Origin: Cricetomys ansorgei
Taxonomy: Eukaryota > Chordata > Mammalia > Rodentia > Nesomyidae
Length of the DNA stretch: 64,000 nucleotides
Assembly: GCA_026225945.1 (NCBI GenBank)
Contig: JAMJFZ010003581.1
Location: 11,057,501-11,121,500 of the forward strand
Reading direction: 5' to 3'
Shown: positions 22,739 through 33,800 of the stretch, in pieces
Layout of the letters: every line of letters starts with the position of its first letter
How positions within the stretch are numbered: position 1 is the first letter of the stretch
Translations under genes and position numbers: made by a program
Notes under the pieces: model-generated
Told to the model about the DNA's origin: nothing
The model's input: only the letters and a program-made list of their open reading frames with translations
Databases searched by the model: none

Positions 22739-22791
<53 letters not shown>
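22739..22791. repeat. (TC)n microsatellite, about 25 units
   Basis: Perfect TC dinucleotide run adjoining CTTTCTTTCTTTCT and the A/T-rich end of an inverted B1 at 22800, the typical place for such growth. Confidence 0.97.
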
Positions 22792-22792
<1 letters not shown>

Positions 22793-22799
22793 TTCTTTC

Positions 22800-22912
22800 T
22801 TTCTCAGACAGAGTCTCGCTATGTAGCTCTGGTGGTCCTGGAACTTTCTATGTACACCAGACTGGGCTAGTACTAGTATTAACGTAGAATGCCACCATGC
22901 CAGGCACTCTTT
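22800..22912 (-). mobile_element. B1-type SINE, diverged
   Basis: CAGACAGAGTCTCGCTATGT, GTGGTCCTGGAACTTTCTAT, GTACACCAGACTGGGCTAG and ATGCCACCATGCCAGGCAC are inverted B1 landmarks. Confidence 0.85.
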
Positions 22913-23235
22913 CAATCTGTATTCTCACAAGTATCTATCTCTCTACAGAGACTCCTGGTAACTATATCCTACACTGACCACTGAATTAGTGACCATTGAC
23001 CCATTTTCTCCTAAGGAAATGCAGGAAAAGTTTCTGTATTTTTGTTAACCAACCAACATGTAACCTTGTTTGTGGTTGTTTTCGTTTGCTGTTGCTGTTG
23101 TGAACTTTGAGCCAGCAGCGTGTGAGTGAAGCCTGCACAACCTTAGCCAAAAGCTGCATTTGCTCTGTAAAGCATCCCATGCATAGGAAGCTCAGCCCTG
23201 TTCTTGGGGGCCGTTTTAAATAATGAAATCACCAA

Positions 23236-23378
23236 GGGTGCCTGGCGGAGTGACACGTGGCTTTAATCCCACACTCGGGAGGCAGAAGCAGGTCGATTCC
23301 TGTTCCTCTGAGGTCAGTCTGGACTCTGTAGAGAATCCCAAGGCAGCCAGAGCCACATAGAGAGACCCTATTTAAAAA
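23236..23378 (+). mobile_element. B1-type SINE, diverged
   Basis: TGGCTTTAATCCCACACTCG, GGAGGCAGAAGCAGGTCGAT, GGTCAGTCTGGACTCTGTAG and CATAGAGAGACCCTATTT show a plus-strand B1 with small deletions. Confidence 0.85.
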
Positions 23379-24544
23379 TATAAATCATGAGGGAAGAGCA
23401 GAAAAAGGTGGCACAAGTGGACCAGGATAAAGACATTTGTTTATATCATGAGCGCCAAACAACGAGGCAGACAAGGCCTTGTTTGGCCTCAGCTGGAGCA
23501 ATGCACATTGGTGGTTTGAATGCTGTGCTACATTTGCAAATGACCACGAGTTCACCGTGTCAGGGACTGACGCTGGAGCTACAGAAGAATCTTAGTGGCG
23601 AGGTAAATTCAGTGCTACGGGATCTGTGACTCAGAGGGTCCATCTGATCTATTCTTCATCTAGAATGTTCCTTCAGTGTCTCTTCCCTCGATTTTGTCAG
23701 GAAACATAAATGCTACATCCAACCGCTTCCATTTAGAACAGCTTTACTATTTTAATGTTTACAGGGCCCACTGGGTACGCCTCCTAAGAAGCAGACACCA
23801 GAAGTCAAAAAATAAAAACAGTACATTCGATTACCTAAAAAAATCCGTCCTTAGGACAAAAGACACCACATGCAAATTCAAAAGACGAAACGGCCAAAAC
23901 CTTAGCTCACAGTATAACCAGAATGTTTAAGATTGACAAGGAAAAAATGATCTAAATTTGGAAATGGAGCAGGATACAGCAGTGAGGGAAAGAAAAAAAT
24001 CAAAGAGCCATTAATCACACTGAAAACAACTTTCCAGTCTCATGATAAAACAAATGCAGATTAAGCTGCCCCGAGGCCCTATACTTTACACACCCGGCCT
24101 TCAAGTGTGACAACCTACTTTATTTACCACGCTGTCAGGACGCCGGCGTCCTCACACAATGCAGATGGGAGGGCAGACGGAGTCAATGCTTTCAGCACCC
24201 AGCCTGACAGCGTCTCTCAGTTACCAATCCATCCACCATCATTTACCCTCGGACCAACAATCTAAGTTCTGGGAACTCGTCCTACGTATAAAAAGAATGG
24301 TGTGACGGGTGTGTGTAGTGGCGGGGTGGGGGCAGGGAGATGCAAAGCTGGTCGCTGGAGACCTGTCAGTATGGCGAGTCCCAGGCGGTTTCTGCAGTGC
24401 CACAAACACTGGGCTCGCCCAGTACGCTGCTTCATCCCTAGAGGCTCAGGTGTTGAATCCGGGCATTCAGGACAAGGAGGGACACTGAGGGGGGACTCCA
24501 CTCTAGGACTGAATGTAAGGACCCTGGAGAAACACCCAGGAAGG

Positions 24545-24890
24545 TAACAATGAAAAAGTGTATATGGTAGGCACCATAATGCTCCCTAAAGATGTGTATG
24601 TCCGATCCCCCGAGCTTGTGAATAAATCCCCTTGCACAGATATAGCGTTCTGCAGATATTATCTTAAGGATCCCAGAGCTGATAGTTTATCCTGAACTAT
24701 TCGGGTGGGATCAATAAAAAATGAAGGGCCTTGAAAGGAAGAGGTTGGGAGGTCAAGGGTCAGAGAAGGGAATGTGAGGACAGAGGGATACAGGGACCTG
24801 TATAGGGGCCAAAGGACTGAGGGAACCTCTGGAGGCCGAGAAGGTGAGCAGCAGATTGTCTTCCACATTTCTCCAGATGTGGGATTTTAG
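24545..24890 (+). mobile_element. Ancient interspersed repeat (MER/MaLR type)
   Basis: CATAATGCTCCCTAAAGATG, ACTATTCGGGTGGGATCAAT, AAGGGCCTTGAAAGGAAGAG and GTCAGAGAAGGGAATGTGAG occur in the order of a well-known ancient mammalian repeat with a ggattatctgggtgggccc core. The family name is not certain to me. Confidence 0.5.
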
Positions 24891-24929
24891 CCTCTTGATG
24901 TCCACTGAGGTTGGAATCTGAAATCTTGC

Positions 24930-25290
24930 CTACAGGCTCTCATTTTGAATGTTTATTCCCTGACTGATAGTACTATTTGGAGAGGCTATGGAGCCTTGAA
25001 AGGATGGGGCCTAGCTCAAAGAAGTGGGCTGCTAGGAGTGAGTCTTTGTAGGTTACAGCCTAACTCCTGGTTCCTGCAAGGTCTCTGTTTGATCTTAACC
25101 AAAAGGCCAAGAAGCAGAACAGCAAACCCTCTGCTTCCTGGTCCATAGAGTGTGCAGAGCCTCCGCTCTCTGCCCAGCCCCTGTGATGGATTGAAACCCT
25201 CAGAAAGCATGAGCTCAAGCAAACCTCTCCTCTCTTAAGCCATTTCTGGCAGGTATTTTGGTCACATCAACGCACGATTAACTAATACAA
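24930..25290 (+). mobile_element. MaLR-like LTR carrying a U2-like insert
   Basis: ACTATTTGGAGAGGCTATGG, ATGGGGCCTAGCTCAAAGAA, CTCAAGCAAACCTCTCCTCT and GGTATTTTGGTCACATCAAC, ending near TTAACTAATACA, follow the rodent LTR-like order seen at 5814 and 51735. In the middle, at 25089-25115, lies a short stretch that matches reversed U2 snRNA and is not expected in this repeat. Confidence 0.6.
25089..25115 (-). pseudogene. U2 snRNA 5'-end-like fragment (27 nt)
   Basis: The minus strand of this segment equals nucleotides about 4-30 of U2 snRNA at 25 of 27 positions. Both differences are C-to-T changes on the RNA-sense strand (G-to-A on plus); one falls in a CpG. The segment covers the branch-point-side 5' region (GGCCUUUUGGCUAAGAUC core), but the rest of U2 is absent, so it cannot be a functional snRNA. 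It could be a truncated retroposed fragment or a chance resemblance; the length of the match argues against chance. Confidence 0.55.
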
Positions 25291-26289
25291 TGTTTATTTC
25301 TGTCTTTTGAGAGTTAGGAGGTGCTAGTCAAGGCGGGGGGTTGGGGGGGTGCAGGAGGAAATAAGGCTAACAACTGGGCGTCCTGGCGAGTCAGGGGGAC
25401 AGAGGTCACTGGGCAAATGGAGGTCATATTCTTAGATGAGGAAACCCAAAGGTAAGGCAGGAGGAGAGTGCCATAGTGGGAAAGGGAACATTTCACCTCT
25501 CCTACCCAGTGGAAAGTAGTGGAACAGTCTGTCCCTAGTACCTCAGAGGGTAAGGCTCTACCAGTACCACAGGATTTTATGAATCCTCAGCAGTCAGCCA
25601 GCCTGGCTCATGTCGGGCACTTGGAAATGAAGCTGTACAGCTCAGATCGTGGTGAACAGGATCTGGGGTAGAAGCCCTCGGACTGGGTGGGGAAGCAGGA
25701 GAGAGAAGACTAATTTGACCCTCTACCCTCTGAGAAGAGGACAAATCTCCCTGAAGCCGACACAGAGAGCAGCCCTGCTGTCTACTCTCTCCCAAGCATC
25801 CCATCACACAGGACAGAGAGCCTGCCAACCAGAGGGAGGAATCTGCCCAACCAGAGGGAGGGACAGACGGGCTGGCCAGCTCGAGATGTTGTTTTCCTCT
25901 TTGTTTTACACACAATGCCCCAGAAAAACATTTTGCTGGTATGTAATTAGGCCAACATAATAGAGCCTCAGAGAACAGTCATCTCATTTTAGACAACCCA
26001 GGCTCTCAAAAGCTTCAAAGGGAATAGGGGTGGGCTTTGTTTTTTATGTAGGAAAGGGGACAGATGAAAATATATGTAATGTGCAGAAACTCCAGTTTTC
26101 TCCGGTTCCGAGACTCCTCAGCAGCCAGGGCTGGTGAGTACACATTTCTGTCTCATTGTCTCCGTCATACAAGAACGAGGGGGAGCTGCACGGCTCAGGG
26201 CTCAGCACAATAGCACATAATAGATGGTATTATTCTGTGGAGCATATTGTTTACAAAATGGTCTCTATTGTGATCACCCTGTCCAGGAC

Positions 26290-26700
26290 CCCCTTCCCCC
26301 ACTTAGATGGAGCATCCATTCTCGCACCTCTTGAAATCCAGGCCCCTCCCAGAGCTAACTCTTGACAAACAGAATCTGGCAGCTATGACCATAGGCATTC
26401 TGAACTAGGCCTTAAAGGGCCTCCTTGCACCTTTTTCCTCTCCCAGAACTTTGCCTATTTGGTGAACAAGCCTAGGCTAGCTTGCTGGTTGATTACAGAC
26501 AAGCAGCCCAGCCCAACAGCAGACAGGTGGGAGACTACATCTTGGGCCACGCTGCAGCCAGTGAATGCCTCAGAGCCTACCGACTATTTCAACGGGGTTA
26601 GTGAGGGCCAGGAAGCAAAATTAAGTACCCCTATTTTAATTCGCTGAGCTCTGGGGTGCTTTACCAAGCGGCAGAAGCTGACTGGCGTACTATCGTTATT
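26290..26700 (+). mobile_element. Ancient interspersed repeat (MER type)
   Basis: GTGAACAAGCCTAGGCTAGC followed by TTGCTGGTTGATTACAGAC and a CTGAGCTCTGGGGTGCTTT segment match an ancient mammalian repeat that usually ends in taagccactaagttttgggg. A related 3' segment lies at 48770-49055. Family name not assigned. Confidence 0.5.
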
Positions 26701-28378
26701 CCAGCAAGAGCCACAAACCTTCAAGCAAATCCCTAGTAAGAAAAAGTCGTAGTGAAAGTCACTTTGACTGGAGAGAAACAACTGAAACAGCTACTAGTAT
26801 CCAGGGTAGGAGGACCCGGGGGTGCCCGTTTTTTTGCCATCAAGGCTGGCATACGTGACCCACGTCCTTCTCGCCAGGCGTATTGTGACCTTGCGTTTCC
26901 TCTGGAGCCATGGTGTCTAATTTATGGCAGCCTATATGAAGCCAACAGCATCATCAGCGTGCTCTGGGAAGGAAAGATAAAAACGCAGAGGGAGTAAAAA
27001 ACATCCCAGCTCCAGCCGCTGCCTGGCATCTCCCACAGAACCATGCCTAGCTGGCAAGAAAACCTAACCTGCACGTGTGAGATAACACTTCTCTGGATTC
27101 CGGGCACCTGGCTAACTGGCTGGTGTGTGTGTTTTCTCTGAAGTCACATGCTCCACAGTTGGGCAAAGGGACATGTCACAGGATGAGGGGGAGGGCAGCA
27201 GTCCGCTGTACCTGTTATCGGTGCTGTCGGCTTGTGTGTACCCGAGTGGCAGAACGAGCACCAGGCATGGAGCATTCATGGGCTCCCACGACACAGGGAA
27301 GCTAATGAGGCTGGACGTCTGGAGGCCCAGAGCATGATGGTTAGGGCAGACCCAACCCATGGCTGAAGTCCTTAACGCAAACATTAAGCAGCTCGAAGCT
27401 GCCACATACTGCCAGCCAGCCATGTCGAGGGCCCACACGCTGTGACAGCATGGCCCCAGCCTCAGAAACTGACATCTTACACAGGCTGAATGCACAGGGC
27501 AAGTCTCCCTTTGTTTGGTAACAATGAACAAAAACATATTTTCTTCCTCGGGGACCTGCCGAGTCCCTGCCACTCGCTTTGATGGGTGAGAAGAGCTTAC
27601 ATTTTTCTGGAAATAAATGAAATTTATCTATTTGTTTCTCTTTAGACAAACTGGAGTATTTCTAACCACTCTTGGTCTTTCCCCTCCCCCCTTTTTGCTG
27701 TTAGAAAAGACTGAAAAAGAGATTTTTCCTAAAATATATAATTAAATGATATTTCTTTTGAAGTGGAGGGGCAAAGGAAGGGAGCTGGTTTATCTACAAA
27801 AATTCTAAGACTTCGTACCATGCCACCTTTACAGACTGAGTCGCAAAATGCTAACCCAGAAGTTATCTCTGAATAACAATTAGCATGCAGTCTTAACAGA
27901 AGGGGAAATGAAGGGTTGGCCCACTTACCCAGCCAGCAAGGCTGAACCACACGAACCATGTGATTTTCCTCACCCTGGTAAACTCAAGGTACCGCTGTCC
28001 CCATCAGTCGATATTCTCTTTTGTGGTGACCCAACTGTCAGCATCACGTTGCTATGGTTACCAGCATTTTAGCTCCACTCTCCCTTCTTTTCCTGCTAAA
28101 TTACACTGTTCTAATCCCCCAGCATGCCTTCGGAGGACCCAGCTCCCGGTACCCGCGTGTCTATGAGTGTTTCAGAGGCACCCGAAAGCTTCGGATGACA
28201 TACCCAGCCTTCCAGACAAGTCAGACTCTCGACTGTTCACTCTCGTTGCTTGTGTCTCTGCTTCCCCTCCTGGGCCCCCTACTCAGAGGGAAATCCACCA
28301 GAGCCTCCTACAGCAGACATGCTATTGGGCTCTCATAAGCATCTGGGTTGTCACCCACCAACGGGTAAGCCAGCCATT

Positions 28379-28401
28379 AAAAAAAAAAAAAAAAAAAAAA
28401 A
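28379..28401. repeat. Poly(A) tract, about 23 bases
   Basis: Uninterrupted A run after CAGCCATT. No clear SINE body precedes it, so it is listed as a simple repeat. Confidence 0.9.
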
Positions 28402-28964
28402 GTCAAGAAAATTCGAATGTCCTCTGAGAGGCTGGCTAAGTCTGGAAAATCTCCCCATCAGCCTCTCTCTCTGCCTTGCGAGGTCGGCACACGACCACTG
28501 AGCATTGCTGACGGTGCTTTTTGTACTGCAGTAATGCATGGCTTCCATGAAGGCAGGGAGTTTAACTTGTCTCTGGGGAATCCAAATCCACACGTAGGGA
28601 AGCGTCTTCTCCACACTTCATTGCTGAGTTGAAGGGCCTTAGCCCTTGGAGGCTGGGTTCTGCCAACGTGCCTTACCTTCTCAGAGTTTAATAAAAACAA
28701 CCACAGATCGCACACAACGATGACATGAGTGTGTATCCACCAGGACCCTCTCTCCCTCCGATGCCCTTTTCCGGGGCGTTCTGCATCTGGAAGCTGGAAA
28801 TATGCTCACGTACAAAATGTAAGCATAGAGAGCCATGCACTCACTCTCACAGAGCACCAGGGCCGTTGGGTGCTTCTGTAAAGTGACTGGGAAATTGCTG
28901 AACCGGCCACATGTAAATCTGCCCTGTTTCTGCAGCGTCACTGGGAAGCGAGGCATAAGTCATC

Positions 28965-29390
28965 CTGTGAGAAGCCACTCATCACATGCTATTAGGAATA
29001 TGCAAATTAAAATGAGATCCCCCCCCTCCCCCTCGGCACAGTTAGGATGGGTGGATTCTAAAGCACCAGACACCAAAGTCTAGGCTAGGAAATGAGACAA
29101 CAGGGACTCTCAACCATGGCTGCTGGGACGGCAAAGTGGCGATCCACTTTAGAAGACAGCCTGGCAGTGTCTTACCAACTGAATATGCCCGTATGAAATG
29201 GCCAGGCAGCCACACCCCTCCGTTTTACAAGTGAACTGAAAGCAGCAGTCCACACAAAAGTTTGCACATGGATGTTTACAACGGTTTTATCCCAACCGTC
29301 CAGACCCAAGACGTTCTTCAGCAAATAACGGGTGGATAAAACTAGTATCCATAATGGAATGTCATCGTTCACTAAACCAGCTGTTGTTAG
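28965..29390 (+). mobile_element. LINE-1 fragment (ORF2 3' end), ancient
   Basis: TATTAGGAATATGCAAATTA followed by GTTAGGATGGGTGG, ATGGCTGCTGGGACGGCAAA, AGACAGCCTGGCAGTGTCTT, GAACTGAAAGCAGCAGTCC, TTTGCACATGGATGTTTACA and ATAACGGGTGGATAAAACTA is the classic order of the L1 ORF2 C-terminal region. The frame is broken many times, so it is a dead copy. The octamer-like ATGCAAAT at 29000 comes from the L1 body. Confidence 0.85.
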
Positions 29391-29750
29391 AGTTAGGGGT
29401 CTGCAGCAAGCAGAGTCCACAGCAGGGCTCTGCGCTGGAGAGCTCTGCCCCACCCGTGACCACAGACACAGCCCACAGCCCAGGGCTCCCTCTGAGGGGT
29501 TCTGCCCCCGCCCCCCCAGTCTATAGTGTGGGACTCCCACTTTCTGTGAGAAGCTCTGACACGCCTTTCCACATTCACCTATGATCAGCCTCCACAGCCC
29601 TGTGAAGGAAGCTCTGCCTTAGCCCCGCCCCCTTGTCAGGCCCAACCCCCCCCAGCTGTCTGGGAAGGAGGACCTGATTGAGGACTGCGCTCGCTCCTGG
29701 ATGACCCCTCCTCTCACAGATGGAACCTAACAGCCATCAGCACTCCTGGT

Positions 29751-29752
<2 letters not shown>

Positions 29753-29801
<49 letters not shown>
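29753..29801. repeat. (AC)n microsatellite, about 24 units
   Basis: Perfect AC run. It produces a long Thr/His frame in translation that has no coding meaning. Confidence 0.97.
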
Positions 29802-30179
29802 GCTCCAAGATGGACCCTCACAACTATCTGTGTTTCTTCCAGGAAGCAAAGTTAACTTTACCAGCAAACCTAGCCCCTCCTACAGTCCAACTGCTATTCA
29901 AGACTAATGCTTGTCTCCCTTGCCACTCTGCTGGGGACTCTGGGGGCCCAGCCACCATTCCTTGTGCCCACCAGGAACTCCAAAAGATGACAAAGACCAC
30001 TGAGGAGCCAGCATATTTCTCTTTGGGGGGAGTCTACCACTGCAAGACTGGGGAGCTCTGGGACTTGAAACCCCTCATAAAAAAGCTCCCCCCATGGGAC
30101 TATCAGGGACCCCACTCTCGTCTGGCTGAGGGGTCCTCCAACCTGACAGAAACACACAGAAGTGGTCCCAACTAACACA

Positions 30180-30790
30180 AATGACCCTGAGCTGGGACTC
30201 CCCCCCACCACCCAAACCCTCTCTGGACTGAGAATTCCACCAATCACAGGCCAAATAAATTCCACCACTGGCAGGCCATGCTGATAGCTCCACCCCCTCC
30301 AGAATCCTTTAAAAAGGACTGAGCAACTCTCAGTTTTTGCTCTTTCTCCTCAGAGTGGAAGCAGTCACTGGCCTGCTGAGATCATCGGACAGAAGAAAGA
30401 AGAACAGCTTGCCTGGGATATGTCCCTACAGAGCTGCAGCCTTGGGGACACCTGGCCAGAAGCTCCTCGGTCCTGTTGGGATACTCTCCCTTCAGGACTG
30501 CATCATCTCCAGGAGACGAGACGAGGCGAGGTGAAGCATGAGGCAAGGCGAGGCAGAGCTGGACACTTCACCTCAGCTCCGCTGGGCTGAGCAACTCATC
30601 AGTCCTGTTGGGATAGTCTCCCTTCAGGACTGCACCACCTCTACAGGGAGGTTTCTCCCTTTGGCGCTGTGTGGTCCCCGGACCATCACAAAAGAGCTTC
30701 TCCATCTTTCTTCTCTCTCTGTTCTATCTCTTTCCATCTATTCCAACAATAAAAAAAAAAAACAAAACTTCCCAACAGTTAGTAACCAGT
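30180..30790 (+). mobile_element. Probable solitary LTR with promoter-like and poly(A) signals
   Basis: A CCAAT box (CACCAATCACAGG near 30238), a TATA-like TTTAAAAAGGAC near 30308 and an AACAATAAAA poly(A)-type signal near 30745 are spaced as in an LTR. An internal 32-bp direct repeat (30471 and 30603, offset 132 bp, one mismatch) lies downstream of the TATA. Exact ends and class are unclear; upstream sequence to 29810 may belong to the same element. Confidence 0.5.
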
Positions 30791-31039
30791 CAAAATGCAC
30801 ATCTAGAGCGATTCCGTGGATCTCAAGAACACTCACATCCTTTAGACTCTGATGGCCATACCAGACACCCCACTGTCTCTCACTGTTTATGAGTCTACCG
30901 GATTTCAACACAAGCACCTGTGCAAGACACCAAACAATAAGGCACAGGAGAACATCATGAGGCAATGAATAAAGACTTTTTTGTCCCAGTGAGTGCAGCA
31001 GGTTATGCTCCACCTACAGACCCTCAACTTTTACTGTGA

Positions 31040-31119
31040 TAAAGTAAGACATCCCGGGGATTACACCTAGAGCCCTGCACACGCTGGGTAAGTACTGCTG
31101 AGCTACATTTCCAGGTCCC
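31040..31119 (-). mobile_element. ID-like SINE part
   Basis: GGGGATTACACCTAGAGCCC, GCACACGCTGGGTAAGTACT and GCTGAGCTACATTTCCAGGT are the reversed tRNA(Ala)-like ID sequence. A B1-like piece in plus orientation follows at 31141-31215. Confidence 0.7.
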
Positions 31120-31779
31120 CTTTTATTTTCGTTAAAATTCCTGATGTGGTCTGGATGCCTGTGATCCCAGCATTTGGAAGCTTGTGATTGCTGTGAGGGA
31201 TTACTGTGAGCTTGAGGTTGTTTCACGCCAATACGATTTTATTGGCCAAGTTAACACCCAAGGAGTGACAATCAGTGAACTCTTGGCTACATTAATGTTC
31301 TCCAACCCCCTGTACCGGTTCACCTAAGATACTTCAGGCCTCTTAGGAGAACTATTTCCCCTGCCTTTCTCTACAGGACTCAAACTGTCAATATGTTAGA
31401 AAGGAACTAGTCCAGTTTTTGTTGCTGTGACGAATACTTGAGGTGGTTGTAGGTGTTGAGAATGGCCCTTGGGTCCTCTGGAAGAGCAGCCATGTTAACC
31501 ACCACCACTCCTTCCCCAACGCTGTTTTTTAGCTTATACTTTTGGATCCTGACAATCCTGGATGAGATGGATTTGTTTAAGCCTCTAGTGAGGGCCACTC
31601 TGTCTGTGTCACATCATGGCAGAGAAACAGAAATAGAACCCGTCACATGCAGACAACGGATGTGTGCATGGAATGGACTCACTTAGTAACACTCCACCAA
31701 GAACTAACTCCCGTGGTGAGACCACTGTTGGAAGATAGAATCACCAGGCATGGCTGTAAGTCGTAAGGTTAGCTCTAGG

Positions 31780-32095
31780 ACCCAACAACCGTTCCTTGCA
31801 CTGCCCCAGTCATGCTGAGGATTATACAACTTCCCTCCAACAGATGAAGGAACCAGTTCCTGAGGACAGACAAAGAAAAATCCACCCCTTTCAGGGAAAT
31901 TTGCCCTTCCAGTTCGTAATAAAAATCCCTAGGAACTCCCTAAAAAACCAGGGTCTCTTGAGCTACGTGTTTGCTAGAGCTGGATCCTACTCTGTGGAGG
32001 GCATTCAAGGTTCTCACTCTCCCTTTAAATAAATGCAGGCTTTATTCCTCCTCTGAATCTTGTTCAATTCTTTTCCTAAGATACCACCTGAGCAT
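31780..32095 (+). mobile_element. Possible LTR fragment
   Basis: TCGTAATAAAAATCCC (TATA-like), TCTTGAGCTACGTGTTTGC, TTTAAATAAATGCAGGCTTT (poly(A) signal-like) and CCTCCTCTGAATCTTGTTCA resemble the R-U5 part of a rodent retroviral LTR. No boundary or partner was found. Confidence 0.4.
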
Positions 32096-33102
32096 CACAT
32101 CATGAGAGAACTTAGAAAGTCCCTCCAATAAAACCTTCCAGGAATCAGAGGGTGGTCTCCATTGTTAAGTAGCTGGTCAGACATCACCAGGCTTGGAGGT
32201 TAGTGGGTAGACTCCTCCTTCAGAGTCAGCTTTACTTTTACTTTCCTTGTAAAACCAGAAGTGAAACTTTAGGACTGAAGACTGCTCTAAAAGAATGGGA
32301 TCTCCAGTCTCCAGCCTTGGGTGGGGACATGACTTTCTGAACTGCCTAGAAGGTCGTAAGATTATAATCTAGCAGGAGGAAGCTTTCTGGTAAAGAACAA
32401 AAACTGCATTGTGCCCTGCCCATAACATACTCTAAATGGGTCTGTCAATCTCCTAGATGAAAAATGCCTTTCAGGGGAAGCAGTCTATTCTAGAAGCTAG
32501 AGATATACAACTTGCAAGTAGTACATGTTGGTGCTATGGTCCCTCTGGCCATTGTTCATTCTCAAGCTTTGAGACGGCCTCTCTACCCTACCTATCCCCG
32601 ACACAGGCTCTCATCTGAATTCTTCCAGTAGAGATCAAAAGGGCCAGGGATCTGAGTGGAAGCCAGAGAAAGATCTCAGTGACACACATGACTCCCTTGC
32701 AGTAGGCCCACTGCTTAATGGTGGAGCCATATCTCAACACTGTCAACACCGAGGACCAAGTTGCCAGCGCGTGGCCCTTTGGGGACAAACTGCATCAAGA
32801 CCACACTATGGCCACATGACTAGCAAAGACCTAGCTGACAAATACCGTAGTTGACAGCTAGTAAGGACAGCAGTCCTGCAGCACAGGGACTGGGCAAACT
32901 CCAAGGTGACTAATAAAGAGCAGGGTCCTGGTAGACCCGATTTAAGCCTTGTAAGGCCCCAAGTGGAAGACTCAGCTGAAGAAACTGTAAGACAGAAAGT
33001 GTGTGAGTGTGTGTGTCCATCCATCTGTCTAACCGCCTGTCCATCTGTCTGTCTGTGTCTTGTGTCTGAACACCTTATAGAGGGCAAATACCAGACCTCT
33101 AC

Positions 33103-33330
33103 ATGATGGCTCAGTGGGTAAAAGGTGCTTGCTGCTAAGCGTGAAAACCTGAGTTTGATCCCGGGAACCCACATAGTGGAGGGAGAGAACTGACTCCTAC
33201 AAGTTGTCCTGTGACCTCCATAGGTGTGCCACAGGATGTATGCACGCACACACACGCACACACACACACACACAAAATACATACATACAGGGTCATACAC
33301 ACACACACACAAAATAAATGTTAAAAATAA
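33103..33330 (+). mobile_element. B3/B2-like SINE with CA-repeat tail
   Basis: ATGGCTCAGTGGGTAAAAGG, TGCTTGCTGCTAAGCGTGAA, CCTGAGTTTGATCCCGGGAA and GTCCTGTGACCTCCATAGGT give the B3 order. The tail has grown into two CA runs (33247-33278 and 33298-33311) and ends AAAATAAATGTTAAAA. Confidence 0.9.
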
Positions 33331-33479
33331 CAAGATCTTACAGAATCATTTCCTACCTTTCTAATCTCAAGCATATTGGGATTGCCAAAGACCAAGACCA
33401 CCCTACCACACCCCTTGTTGGCAGCTCACTCTGCGTGTTAGCTTAGTGCTGAAAACAGCCAGGCAGATAGAATTGTAGC

Positions 33480-33800
33480 AGTACATCGCTGTGGCGGCAC
33501 ACCACGGAAGACAGGAGGCATATTCATATCTGCAAACTATGCCAGACCTCAGACCTCAGCAGACAGAACCACCGTCATGGCCAGTGCTACACTTGACAGT
33601 GGAACGCCTAGCATCTGAGCTCAGGTGTTTTTGTTGATTCAGAACTCCTCAGGTGCAGGTCATAAGCAATCTAACATTCCTCACAGAAATCCAACACCTG
33701 CAGACGATACAGAATCCCAAGGCCTAGGCAGCCCTTTCTCCAACAGTGCACAAAAACAATTATTTTAAACACAACTAAAATTAAACTTCCACAACATTTC
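33480..33800. mobile_element. LTR-like direct repeat, left copy
   Basis: Aligns by eye with 35360-35680: GGAGGCATATTCATATCTGC against GGAGGCATATCTCATAATTG, GCATCTGAGCTCAGGTGTTT in both, CAACACCTGCAGACGATACA against CAATACCTGCAGACAATACA, and AAATTAAACTTCCACA against AAATAAACTTCTACA. The pair lies about 1.88 kb apart in the same orientation. Confidence 0.6.

Noticed and set aside
29000..29007. Second perfect octamer ATGCAAAT
   Set aside because: It falls at the position where L1 ORF2 normally has an ATGCAAAT-like string, so it is explained by the L1 fragment.
29720..30175. 151-residue plus-strand frame with a Thr/His repeat
   Set aside because: It is driven by the (AC)24 microsatellite and continues into LTR-like sequence. 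No conserved domain is visible.
32806..33333. 175-residue minus-strand open frame, the longest in the window
   Set aside because: Its start is translated (CA)n repeat and a B3 SINE. The rest has no family resemblance or splice context.
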